Shown: piece by piece, positions 1-7,756 of the stretch
Position numbering within the stretch: the first letter of the stretch is position 1
How the letters are laid out: each line of letters begins with the position of its first letter
DNA from: Mangrovicella endophytica
GTDB lineage: Bacteria; Pseudomonadota; Alphaproteobacteria; Rhizobiales; Rhizobiaceae
Assembly: GCF_002893625.1 (NCBI RefSeq)
Contig: NZ_PKMZ01000004.1
Coordinates: 62,001 to 126,000, forward strand
Length of the DNA: 64,000 nucleotides
Reading direction: 5' to 3'
Translations under genes and position numbers: made by a program
The notes under the pieces: model-generated
What the model saw: the letters and a program-made list of their open reading frames with translations, nothing else
Told to the model about the DNA's origin: nothing
Database searches by the model: none

Positions 1-27
1 GCAGACGCGCTCTTCCCAGTCCGACAT
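1..27 (-). CDS. 5' end of an unidentified gene running off the left edge
   Basis: On the minus strand an ATG at 25-27 opens a frame reading MSDWEERVC before the window ends. Only nine residues are visible, so no family can be named. Its position, divergent from ribB with about 190 bp between the two starts, is what suggests a real gene start. No strong ribosome binding site is visible upstream, so it could also be chance. Confidence 0.25.
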
Positions 28-215
28 CGCAGCAAGAGCTGCCAGAGGGGCCCGGCCTGGTGAAAGCGGTTTATAGGGCGGCTGTGCGGATTTCAATCAC
101 AAGGACGATTGGCTGACGCAGCGTTTGACGCCTGGCGATTGAACCGGGTTCGGCGATTGTCTAGAGCCTTCGGCTTCGAGGCCCGCATAACGCTTGCAGA
201 CGAATCGAGGATGGC

Positions 216-1340
216 ATGGAGCTCGACCGGATCGAGGACGCAGTCGCGGCGATCGCCGCCGGTGAGCTGGTGGTGGTGGTCGACGACACAGACCGCGAGA
301 ACGAGGGTGACCTGATCATGGCGGCCGCCAAGGCGACGCCGGAGAAGATGGCCTTCATGATCCGCCATACGAGCGGCATTCTCTGCGTTCCGATGACGGG
401 CGACCGCGCCCAGCGCCTGAACCTGCCGCCGATGGTGGCGAACAATCTCGATCCCCTGCGCACCGCATTCACAGTATCCGTCGACTACAAGGTCGGCATG
501 ACGACCGGCATCGCGGCCGAGGAGCGCGCCAATACGGCGCGGGCGCTCACCAACGACAACGTGCCCGGCAGCGACTTCCTGCGTCCGGGCCATATGTTCC
601 CGTTGATCGCCCGTGAGGGCGGCGTGCTCACCCGCTCCGGCCATACCGAGGCCGGCACCGATCTTGCCCATCTTGCCGGCCTCGAGCCGGTCGGCGTCCT
701 CGCCGAGATCGTCAATGACGATGGCACGGTGAAGCGGCTCCCGGAGCTGATCCCGTTCGCCCGCGAACACGGGCTGAAGATCATCTCGATCGAGGACCTG
801 ATCTCCTACCGCATCCGCCGCGAAAGCTTCGTGACCTGCGTGCGCGAGGAGGAGATGACGATCGGCGGCATGAAGGGCCGCATCCGCGTCTATGAGACGC
901 CGTTCGATACGATGCAGCACGTCGTGGCCGTGTTCGGGGACGTCAATTACGCCGAGAAGGTGCCGACCCGCATCCATCGCGAGCAGCCGGTGAACGATCT
1001 CTTCGCGCGCAGCCGCGGCTCGGCGAGCTGGGTGGATGTCGCCGTCGACAAGCTGCGCCCGAACGGTCTCGGCATCCTGATGCTGCTGCGCACGCCCGAG
1101 GTCGACCGCTTCGAGGATGCCGGCGAGCCGCTCGATGCCGCCGCAGCGCTGGAGGACGGCGAGAAGCACGGCAGCGCCCGCGCCCGCATGCAGCGCTGGC
1201 GCGATGTCGGTATCGGCGCGCAGATCCTGCGCGATCTCGGCGTTCGCTCGATCTCGGTGCTGGCGACGCATGAGCGCGCCTATGTCGGCCTCACCGGCTT
1301 CGGCATCGAGGTTGCGGGAACCATCCTCGTCGAAGAGTGA
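216..1340 (+). CDS. ribB: 3,4-dihydroxy-2-butanone-4-phosphate synthase fused to a degenerate GTP cyclohydrolase II-like domain
   Basis: Converts ribulose 5-phosphate to 3,4-dihydroxy-2-butanone 4-phosphate, the four-carbon unit of riboflavin, in the cytoplasm. Residues 1 to about 200 form a complete RibB domain: the acidic loop DDTDRENEGDLI lies at 23-34, and TNDN and HTEAGTDLA follow. The remaining ~170 residues align by position with RibA, but the zinc-binding cysteines and the cyclohydrolase active-site motif (SECLTGD/CDC region) are absent; the corresponding segment reads FARSRGSASWVDVAV. The protein is therefore a RibB with a non-catalytic RibA-like tail (the RibBX type known in Proteobacteria), not a bifunctional RibBA. 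GAGG at 207-210 fits the ATG at 216. No FMN riboswitch is visible upstream. Confidence 0.93.
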   Translation: MELDRIEDAVAAIAAGELVVVVDDTDRENEGDLIMAAAKATPEKMAFMIRHTSGILCVPMTGDRAQRLNLPPMVANNLDPLRTAFTVSVDYKVGMTTGIAAEERANTARALTNDNVPGSDFLRPGHMFPLIAREGGVLTRSGHTEAGTDLAHLAGLEPVGVLAEIVNDDGTVKRLPELIPFAREHGLKIISIEDLISYRIRRESFVTCVREEEMTIGGMKGRIRVYETPFDTMQHVVAVFGDVNYAEKVPTRIHREQPVNDLFARSRGSASWVDVAVDKLRPNGLGILMLLRTPEVDRFEDAGEPLDAAAALEDGEKHGSARARMQRWRDVGIGAQILRDLGVRSISVLATHERAYVGLTGFGIEVAGTILVEE

Positions 1341-1440
1341 CGACCCCGGTTGCGCGGCGGCAGCGCCTCCCGGCTTGCCCCGCCGACCGGCAACGGCCGC
1401 GTCGGTTCGACCTCAGCGCCAAAACCGCAGATGCCGAGGT

Positions 1441-2079
1441 CTAGCGCGTCTGCAGCAGCCTGACGGCCGCGACGACGCCGTCGATCACCGGCAGTCCGAA
1501 GCGGGCGGTGTAACTCTCGGCGAGATCGGCCATGCCGGCGCAGCCGAGGACGATCGCCTCCGGCCGGTCTTCGGCAATGGCGCGGCCGATCTCGGCGGCC
1601 ACCGTCTCGCGCGCCGCGCTGCCCTCGCGTTCCAGCTCCAGAACCGGCACCTCCGACGCGCGCACCCGCAGGCACGTCCCGGCAAAGCCGCCGGCCCGCA
1701 CATTCGCGGTGATGACCGGCACTGAGACCGAGAGCGTGGTGACCACCGAGAAGCGCCGGCCGCCCTCGCTGGCGGTCCGGAATGCCGCCTCGCCGATCCC
1801 CGTCACTGGCTTTGCCGTCAGTCCGCGTGCCTCCGCCAGACCCGTATCGTCGAAGCAGGCGATCACGAAGGCATCCGCTTCATCGACGTTTCCCTCGATC
1901 AGGCGCAGGAGCCCCGGCAGCGCGGCGCGCCCGTCCGCCTCGCCCTGGATCGCCGGCGGACCGCTCGGCGAGGTCAGCGCGAGGATCTCGGTGCCGGGTG
2001 CGGCCGCCGAGCGCGCCGCTGCGGCGATCTTCCTGGTCATCGAGGCCGTGGAATTCGGGTTGATGAAGCAGATGCGCAT
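1441..2079 (-). CDS. Asp/Glu/hydantoin racemase family protein
   Basis: A 212-residue protein of the cofactor-independent Asp/Glu racemase superfamily, closest in appearance to hydantoin racemases. It opens with a typical FINPNST segment, and the two catalytic cysteines that act as general acid and base are present: Cys75 in IACFDDTGL and Cys180 in VLGCAGM. Hydantoin racemases interconvert D- and L-5-monosubstituted hydantoins so that a stereospecific hydantoinase can use both. It is the last gene of the minus-strand transporter operon, 20 bp after the second permease, which suggests that the imported substrate is racemised or is related to a hydantoin or amino acid. No hydantoinase or carbamoylase is in the window, so the substrate is uncertain. 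Confidence 0.82.
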   Translation of the reverse strand: MRICFINPNSTASMTRKIAAAARSAAAPGTEILALTSPSGPPAIQGEADGRAALPGLLRLIEGNVDEADAFVIACFDDTGLAEARGLTAKPVTGIGEAAFRTASEGGRRFSVVTTLSVSVPVITANVRAGGFAGTCLRVRASEVPVLELEREGSAARETVAAEIGRAIAEDRPEAIVLGCAGMADLAESYTARFGLPVIDGVVAAVRLLQTR

Positions 2080-2099
2080 GACGGATCCGGCGGGCCTTC

Positions 2100-2984
2100 T
2101 CAGAGCGTGCCCTTGCCGGCATCGGAGGCGCCGCGCAGGCGCCGGCGGCGCAGATAGAGGCCGGTGCCGAGCGTCAGGGCGATGACCAGAAAGGAGACCG
2201 CGGTCGTCAGGGTGCCCAGCGCATAGATCGCCGGGTTGGTGACGGTGGTCGTCAGGCCCTGCAGTTCGAGCGGCAGCGTGTTCGGCCCGCCGACCGTCTG
2301 GCTGGTGCGGGCGATCTCGTCCCAGGACAGGGTGAAGCCGAACAGCGCGACGCCGATCAGATAGGGCGCGATGATCGGCAGCACGACATGGCGGAAGGTC
2401 TGCCAGGGCGTCGCGCCGAGGTCGCGCGCCGCCTCCTCATAGGCCGGATTGAAGCGGTTGAAGACGACGAACATCACGAGAAGGCCGAAGGGCAGCGTCC
2501 AGGTGAGATGCGCGCCAAGGGCCGAGGTGAAGAGGCCCATGGCGGAGTGGAAGCCGTCGCCGAGAAGGCCATGCGCCTTCACGAAGTCGTCGAAGATGCG
2601 GAATTCCAAGGCGATCCCGAGGGAGACGACGATCGACGGCAGGATCAGGCTCGCGATCGCCGTATAGAACAGGAGAGTCGAGCCGACGAAGCGGCGGCGG
2701 AAGGCGAGCCCGGCCAGAACCGAGATGACGACGGTCAGCACCGTCACGATCAGGCCGAGCCGGAACGAGCGGCCGAAGGCCGCCCAGACGTCGACGACGC
2801 CGAGACCCTGCCAGAGGACGCCGAACCAGTGCGTGGAGACGCCGTTCATCGGGAAGGTCAGCCCGCCGCCTGGCCCCTGGAACGACAGGATCAGGACGGT
2901 CAGCGTCGGGCCGTAGAGGAACAGCACGAACAGGGCGAAGAACGCCGCGAGAAGATAGAAGGCCGCACCACGCGTCTCGCTCAT
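2100..2984 (-). CDS. ABC transporter permease, PotC/spermidine-putrescine type
   Basis: A 294-residue inner-membrane permease with six predicted hydrophobic segments. The EAA cytoplasmic loop is readable as EEAARDLGATPWQTFRHVVLP, the contact site for the ATPase. The start is the ATG at 2982-2984, two bases after the stop of the other permease, so the pair is almost certainly translated together and forms a heterodimeric channel. The same frame stays open to 3965 upstream, but that part lies antisense-frame over the neighbouring permease and is not coding. By family it resembles PotC of polyamine importers. The actual ligand cannot be read from the sequence. Confidence 0.9.
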   Translation of the reverse strand: MSETRGAAFYLLAAFFALFVLFLYGPTLTVLILSFQGPGGGLTFPMNGVSTHWFGVLWQGLGVVDVWAAFGRSFRLGLIVTVLTVVISVLAGLAFRRRFVGSTLLFYTAIASLILPSIVVSLGIALEFRIFDDFVKAHGLLGDGFHSAMGLFTSALGAHLTWTLPFGLLVMFVVFNRFNPAYEEAARDLGATPWQTFRHVVLPIIAPYLIGVALFGFTLSWDEIARTSQTVGGPNTLPLELQGLTTTVTNPAIYALGTLTTAVSFLVIALTLGTGLYLRRRRLRGASDAGKGTL

Positions 2985-2986
2985 CG

Positions 2987-3865
2987 TCAAAGCTCCCTGC
3001 GGATGTCGACGACGCGGGTCAGGCCGACGATGATGAGGAGGACGGTTCCGAGCAGCACCACCGCGTTGGCGGCGGCGACGGGGAACTGGAGATAGCTGAT
3101 CTCGGTCTGGATCGTCTTGCCGACGGAAGCGATCTGCTGGCCGCCCATCAGGCCGATGGTGATGAAGTCCCCCATCACGATGGTGATGACGAAGATCGAG
3201 CCGATGGCGATGCCGGTCTTCGACAGGGGAACGATGACGTTCCAGAGGATCTGCCAGCCGGAGGCGCCGGCGTCCCGCGCCGCCTCGATCAGCGAGCGGT
3301 CGATCCGCAGCATCGAATTGTAGATCGGCACCACCATGAAGAAGGTGAACAGGTGGACGAAGGTGATCGTCACCGAAAAGCTGGAATAAAGCAGCCACTC
3401 GATCGGCTGATCGATGAGCCCGAGGCCGATGAGCGCCTGGTTGACGAGGCCCGACCGCCCGAGCAGCGGGATCCAGGAGATCATCCGGATGACGTTCGAC
3501 GTCCAGAACGGGATGGTGCAGACCAGGAACAGCAGCGACTGCACCGTGGGACTGCGCACCTCGAAGGCGAGGAAATAGGCGACCGTGAAGCCGATCACGA
3601 GCGTCAGCGCCCAGACAATGGCGCAGAAGGTCAGCGTCGAGAGATAGGTCCTGAAGGTCGTGCAGAGCGTCGGCAGGCGCACGATGCAGCGGTCGAAGAC
3701 GTCGAGATAGTTCTGCACCTCGAAGGCCGGCTGGATCGAATAGTCCGTGTAGGTCCAGAAGCTCACCATCACGATGATGGCGAGCGGGATCACCAGGAAC
3801 AGGAGGAAGACGAGCGCCAGCGGGGCTGCCTGCAGATAGGGCGCGATGCCGCCGCGCTGGGACAT
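2987..3865 (-). CDS. ABC transporter permease, PotB/spermidine-putrescine type
   Basis: A 292-residue inner-membrane permease. An N-terminal hydrophobic anchor (LALVFLLFLVIPLAIIVMV) and five further membrane segments are visible, and the EAA motif is present as EAARDAGASGWQILWNVIVPL. Belongs to the PotB side of the polyamine/opine/PhnT type (CUT1-related) importers. It lies between the binding-protein gene (191-bp gap with a stem-loop) and its partner permease (2-bp gap). Likely co-transcribed with the ATPase, binding protein and racemase from the divergent promoter region near 6.4 kb. Confidence 0.9.
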   Translation of the reverse strand: MSQRGGIAPYLQAAPLALVFLLFLVIPLAIIVMVSFWTYTDYSIQPAFEVQNYLDVFDRCIVRLPTLCTTFRTYLSTLTFCAIVWALTLVIGFTVAYFLAFEVRSPTVQSLLFLVCTIPFWTSNVIRMISWIPLLGRSGLVNQALIGLGLIDQPIEWLLYSSFSVTITFVHLFTFFMVVPIYNSMLRIDRSLIEAARDAGASGWQILWNVIVPLSKTGIAIGSIFVITIVMGDFITIGLMGGQQIASVGKTIQTEISYLQFPVAAANAVVLLGTVLLIIVGLTRVVDIRREL

Positions 3866-3936
3866 GAAGGGCTCCTGACGGGGAGAGGCTGCGGATCGGA
3901 CGGCGACGCCCGCTCGGGCGGCGCTGCGGCGCGGCG

Positions 3937-3963
3937 GGGCGAGGCGGCCATGCCCCCTCGCCC
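3937..3963 (-). other. Stem-loop between binding-protein and permease genes
   Basis: GGGCGAGG at 3937-3944 pairs perfectly with CCTCGCCC at 3956-3963 across an 11-nt loop, in the 191-bp gap just downstream of the binding-protein gene. No T-run follows in the minus direction. Hairpins in this position often protect the 3' end of the binding-protein message and lower permease expression. That role is inferred. Confidence 0.45.
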
Positions 3964-4056
3964 ACAGCTTCTATGGCCCGGACAGTCCCGGGCAGCCTTG
4001 AGGCGATCGCCCCCTCCGCCCTGCGGCAGAGGGGTGATACTCTCGGCTTCAGCCGG

Positions 4057-5340
4057 TCAGGCCGCGACGAACTCGTTCCACTTGCGCACCATGTAGGCGT
4101 CCTCGTCCATCACCGCGTTCCAGCAGGCGACGGAGCCCATGCGCTGGGCGAAGGAGCCGCCGTCGCGCACCGCGCCCTTAGGTGCGATGATGTCGCCCAT
4201 CGGGGATTTGATCTCCTGCTCGGCGGGCTTGCCCTCCATCCAGTAGGCCCACTCGTAGGTAGCCATCTCCTTCTGCGCGGTCGGGAGGACGGCGGCGTAA
4301 TAGCCCTGGCGGTTGAGGAAGGCGCCGGCCCAGCCGGACAGGAACCAGTTGACGAACTCATAGGCCGCGTCGAGCTTGCGGCCTTCCAGCGTCGCGGGCA
4401 GCGCGAAGCCTGACGCCCAGGCGCGGTAGCCTTCCTTCAGCGGCTGGAAGACGCAGTCGATGCCCTTGGCACGCACCGCCGTGACCGCCGGCGACCACAT
4501 GGACTGGATCACCGTCTCGCCCGAGGCCATCAGGTTGACGCTCTCGTTGAAATCCGACCACAGGGCGCGGAACTGACCGGCCTGCTTGGCCTCGATCAGC
4601 TTGTCAATCGTCATGTCGATCTCGTCGCGGGTCATGTTGCCCTTGTCGGGATACTTGTAGGCGCCGCTCGCCTCGACCGCCATCGCGGCATCCATGATGC
4701 CGATCGAGGGGATGTTGAGGATGGAGGCCTTGCCCTTGAACTCCGGGTTCAGGAGCTCGGCCCAGCTCTCGATGGGCCGCTTGATGAGGTCGGGCCGGAT
4801 ACCGAGCGTGTCGGCATTATAGGTGGTCGGGATCAGCGAGATCCACTCGGTCGGCGTCGGGGAGAACTCCTTCGACTTGTTGCCGGCGAGGTAGAAGACC
4901 TTCCACGGCGCGGTGCCCTGGTCGCCGATCTTCTTGCCGTCGAGCTCACCCTTGGTGAAGACGCTCGTGATGTTGTCGAATTCCTTGATGCGCTTGGCAT
5001 CCATGCCCATCAGGTTGCCCGAGGGCACAAGCTTCTTCAGCGAGAAGTACTCGGTATCGACGATGTCGAAGGTGTTCGGCTGGGTGATGATGCGCTTCGT
5101 CACCTCGTCGGTGGTGACCGGCACATATTCGATAGTGATGCCGAGATCGGCCTTCACCTTCTCGGCGATCTCCTTGGACTGGTTCACGGCGGTGCCGAGA
5201 TAGCGCAGCGTCACCGGCTCCTGCGCCATCACATAGGGAAAGCCGGTGACCGCGCCGGAGCCGACCGCCGCAGCGCCGGCGGCAGCACTCGTCTTCAGGA
5301 AGGTGCGGCGGCTGATGCCGCTCTTCAGACTAGTCGTCAT
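4057..5340 (-). CDS. Extracellular solute-binding protein of a PotD-like ABC importer, Tat signal
   Basis: A 427-residue periplasmic binding protein that should capture the substrate for the neighbouring permeases. The N-terminus carries a twin-arginine signal (SRRTFLK at about residues 10-16, then an Ala/Gly-rich hydrophobic stretch and a plausible cleavage after VMAQ). The mature part shows group 1 binding-protein features: an early VTLRYLG strand, FDIVDTEYFS, and the closing WFLSGWAGAFLNRQGYY region. It lies 34 bp downstream of the ATPase gene in the same operon. Similar proteins bind polyamines, opines or other cationic compounds. The racemase partner argues for an amino-acid or hydantoin-like ligand here, but this is inference. 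Confidence 0.9.
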   Translation of the reverse strand: MTTSLKSGISRRTFLKTSAAAGAAAVGSGAVTGFPYVMAQEPVTLRYLGTAVNQSKEIAEKVKADLGITIEYVPVTTDEVTKRIITQPNTFDIVDTEYFSLKKLVPSGNLMGMDAKRIKEFDNITSVFTKGELDGKKIGDQGTAPWKVFYLAGNKSKEFSPTPTEWISLIPTTYNADTLGIRPDLIKRPIESWAELLNPEFKGKASILNIPSIGIMDAAMAVEASGAYKYPDKGNMTRDEIDMTIDKLIEAKQAGQFRALWSDFNESVNLMASGETVIQSMWSPAVTAVRAKGIDCVFQPLKEGYRAWASGFALPATLEGRKLDAAYEFVNWFLSGWAGAFLNRQGYYAAVLPTAQKEMATYEWAYWMEGKPAEQEIKSPMGDIIAPKGAVRDGGSFAQRMGSVACWNAVMDEDAYMVRKWNEFVAA

Positions 5341-5374
5341 GTCTCAGTCTCCCGTCTTGTTGGGGTGGAAGGCT

Positions 5375-6361
5375 TCAGGCGAAGGCGTATTCGTCGGCAC
5401 GCGACCAGTGGATCGCGCGGGTTTCGCCGAGCGCGGCAGGGCTCGCCACGAACCGCTCCTCGGGAATGACGGCGGTGATCTCGCCGGCGTCGGGCACCGC
5501 GAGGACGACGGTGACGGTGGCGCCCTGGTATTCGACGCCGCGGATCTCGCCGGAGAGGCTGCGGTCGGCGCCCGCCTCGCCGCCGCCGAGGCGGACGCGA
5601 TCGGCCCGGATCGTCAGCGGCCGGCCATCGAGGGTGACAACGTTGTGGCCGCCCATGAAGCGGGCGACGAATTCGGTACGCGGGCGGTGGAAGACCTCCT
5701 GCGGCGTGCCTGCCTGCTCGATCCGGCCGTCCTTCATGATGACGACGAGATCGGCGAGCGCCATCGCCTCGTCCTGCCCGTGCGTGACATGGAGGAAGGA
5801 GATGCCGAGCTCGCGCTGCAGGCGTTTGAGCTCGGTGCGCACGCGCAGGCGCAGGAACGGGTCGAGCGCCGAAAGCGGCTCGTCGAGCAGGAGGATGCCG
5901 GGATCGGTGACAAGCGCCCGGGCCAGCGCGACGCGCTGCTGCTGGCCCCCGGAGAGCTGCGCCGGCATGCGGCTCGCATATTTGGTGAGGTCGACAAGCT
6001 CCATCACCGCGCCGGCCTTCCGGTAGCGCTCGGTCTTCTCGACCCCCTTCATCTTCAAGGAGAAGGCAACATTGTCGAGGACCGACAGGTGCGGGAACAG
6101 CGCGTAGCTCTGGAACATCATCGCCGTGCCGCGCTTGGCCGGCGGAAGGTCGGTGACGTTCTGGGCGCCCAAAACGATGTCGCCGGACGAGACGACCTCG
6201 TGGCCCGCGATCATGCGCATCGTCGACGACTTGCCGCAGCCCGACGGGCCGAGAAAGCAGCAATAGGTCCCGGCCGGGACCTTCAGGTCGATGGCGTCGA
6301 CCGCGACGGTCTCACCGTAGCGCTTGGTCAGCTGGATGAGTTCCAGATTGCCGTTGGCCAT
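5375..6361 (-). CDS. ABC transporter ATP-binding protein, PotA type
   Basis: A 328-residue ATPase that energises the importer encoded downstream. The nucleotide-binding domain is complete: Walker A GPSGCGKS at 38-45, Q-loop in MMFQSYALFP, signature LSGGQQQR at 136-143, and Walker B LLLDEP at 157-162 followed by the D-loop. A C-terminal TOBE-like domain (residues ~240-328) is present, as in PotA/MalK ATPases. It is the first gene of the minus-strand operon and faces the GntR-type regulator across a 242-bp divergent region. Confidence 0.93.
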   Translation of the reverse strand: MANGNLELIQLTKRYGETVAVDAIDLKVPAGTYCCFLGPSGCGKSSTMRMIAGHEVVSSGDIVLGAQNVTDLPPAKRGTAMMFQSYALFPHLSVLDNVAFSLKMKGVEKTERYRKAGAVMELVDLTKYASRMPAQLSGGQQQRVALARALVTDPGILLLDEPLSALDPFLRLRVRTELKRLQRELGISFLHVTHGQDEAMALADLVVIMKDGRIEQAGTPQEVFHRPRTEFVARFMGGHNVVTLDGRPLTIRADRVRLGGGEAGADRSLSGEIRGVEYQGATVTVVLAVPDAGEITAVIPEERFVASPAALGETRAIHWSRADEYAFA

Positions 6362-6525
6362 GCCCTGCCCCGCTGATCGCTCGCAGAAGACAAAGCAGGC
6401 CCCGTGCCAATCTCACGAGCGTGGGTGGAACCCCCGTTCGCTAGAGGCGGCGATCGAGCACCGGGCGCGTTTGAGCGGGCAGAGTTGCGCAGGTATGAGG
6501 CAGGCCGAACTCAGCTTGCGTAAAA

Positions 6526-6533
6526 TGTATACA
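6526..6533. promoter_or_regulatory. Candidate FCD/GntR operator (TGTATACA palindrome)
   Basis: A perfect 8-bp palindrome TGTATACA lies within AATGTATACAAT at 6524-6535, between the divergent transporter operon (start at 6361) and the regulator gene (start at about 6604). FadR/FCD-subfamily GntR proteins commonly bind short palindromes of the form TTGTATACAA. The site is therefore the obvious operator for the regulator encoded next to it, and probably controls both directions. Confidence 0.55.
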
Positions 6534-6603
6534 ATCGCTGTGTTCGATCTGGTCTTTGCCGCGAAGGGCACGATCTGCCATTCTGGAGGCAGAAGGGGAG
6601 TTG

Positions 6604-7380
6604 ATGATGGTGCAGTCCGACATGACCGAACGCGCGGCCGTTCCGCCGTCCGGACTGGTGCGGACGAGCAGCGATACGGCCTCCTGGCACGCCGTCTATG
6701 ACGGGCTGCACGATGCCATCATCCGACACCGGCTCGACCCCGGTGCGAAGCTCGTCGAGGAAGAGATCGCCGAGGTCTTCGGCGTCAGCCGCACGATCGT
6801 GCGTGCCGCGCTGCAGGCGCTCGCGCGCGATGGCGTCGTCATCCTCCAGCGCAACAAGGGCGCCCGCATCGCCCATCCGACGCCGGACGAGGCGCGGGAG
6901 ATCTTCGAGGCGCGGGAGCTGATCGAGCCGCGGATCGCGGCGCTGGCGGCGGGCCGGATGAACACCGGCGATGCAGAACGCCTGCACGCCTGCCTCCACG
7001 CCGAGCATCAGGCGATGGCGTCGGACGAGCCGCGCGAAGCCGTCTACCATTCCGCCAACTTCCACCGGCTGGTCGCCGGCATCGCCGGGCACCAGCTCCT
7101 CTCGGGCATCCTCGGCGATCTCCTGTCGCGCTCGTCGCTGGTGATCGCGCTCTACTGGCGCATGCCGCAGGCGCTCTGCGAGAACGAGGCGCATCACGCC
7201 ATCGTCGACAGCCTGGCCGCCGGCGATCAGGATCGCGCGGCGACGCTGATGCGCCAGCACATCGCCGCGCTGCTCGGGCAGCTCGATCTGTCGGAGAGGC
7301 CGCAGCGGCAGTCGAGCCTCGCCGAAGCGCTTAGGGACGCAGCGAGAGTGCCTAAGGGGACGCGCGTTCTAGCCCGGTAA
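6604..7380 (+). CDS. GntR-family transcriptional regulator, FCD subfamily
   Basis: A 258-residue regulator. Residues ~25-95 form the winged helix-turn-helix (LVEEEIAEVFGVSRTIVRAALQALARDGVV, with the usual wing after it). The C-terminal two thirds are an all-helical FCD ligand domain whose metal/ligand signature is readable: EARELIEP, then NFHRLVAGIAGH, and EHRxx-like NEAHHAIVDSLAAGD. Start choice: the ribosome site AAGGGGAG at 6593-6600 serves tandem ATGs at 6604 and 6607. Divergent from the ABC importer/racemase operon, so it probably represses it until the imported compound or a catabolite binds. Confidence 0.92.
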   Translation: MMVQSDMTERAAVPPSGLVRTSSDTASWHAVYDGLHDAIIRHRLDPGAKLVEEEIAEVFGVSRTIVRAALQALARDGVVILQRNKGARIAHPTPDEAREIFEARELIEPRIAALAAGRMNTGDAERLHACLHAEHQAMASDEPREAVYHSANFHRLVAGIAGHQLLSGILGDLLSRSSLVIALYWRMPQALCENEAHHAIVDSLAAGDQDRAATLMRQHIAALLGQLDLSERPQRQSSLAEALRDAARVPKGTRVLAR

Positions 7381-7412
7381 AGACTGACGGATATGCAGCC
7401 GCTGTCGAGGAG

Positions 7413-7580
7413 CTAGCGGTTCGGCTCCTGCGCTGGCTCCGTGTCCGACATCGGCTGATTGTTCTCGGCGGCGAAGGCGTCCTTCACCTTCTGGGCGGCG
7501 CTGCGGTCGCCCTTGAGGTCCTCACGCTCCTCATCCTCGGGACCAACCCGCTTGCGCTCGTGCCGATCGTCGACTGTCAC
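7413..7580 (-). CDS. Small, highly charged 55-aa hypothetical protein
   Basis: A GTG at 7578-7580 with GGAG seven bases upstream opens a 55-codon minus-strand frame ending in TAG at 7413-7415. The product starts VTVDDRHERKRVG, is rich in Glu/Asp/Lys/Arg and ends in NRstop. Codon third positions are almost all G or C, as in the neighbouring genes, which supports translation. No hydrophobic segment or cysteine is present, and it looks disordered. It sits convergent to the regulator and divergent from the DHH phosphoesterase gene. I do not recognise a family. Confidence 0.5.
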   Translation of the reverse strand: MTVDDRHERKRVGPEDEEREDLKGDRSAAQKVKDAFAAENNQPMSDTEPAQEPNR

Positions 7581-7756
7581 CCTGAAACTCCGTCATTGCT
7601 GGTGGCGGACGAGAAAGCGCCGCAAGCCGGGTTCGTTCCGGCCGGTGTTCGATCCGTCGCACCATGGACGAGGCTGATCTCTCCTCACCGTGATCGACGG
7701 CGGCGGATCGGATGCAGCGAACGCACGTTCGGGTCCGGACCAACGATCGGAGCCGC

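Noticed and set aside
28-215. FMN riboswitch upstream of ribB
   Set aside because: The conserved RFN elements are not visible in the leader and the gap is short.
2100-3965. A possible fusion of the two ABC permeases in one 621-codon frame
   Set aside because: The upstream half of that frame is out of phase with the true first permease and is not hydrophobic. Each permease has its own start and stop two bases apart.
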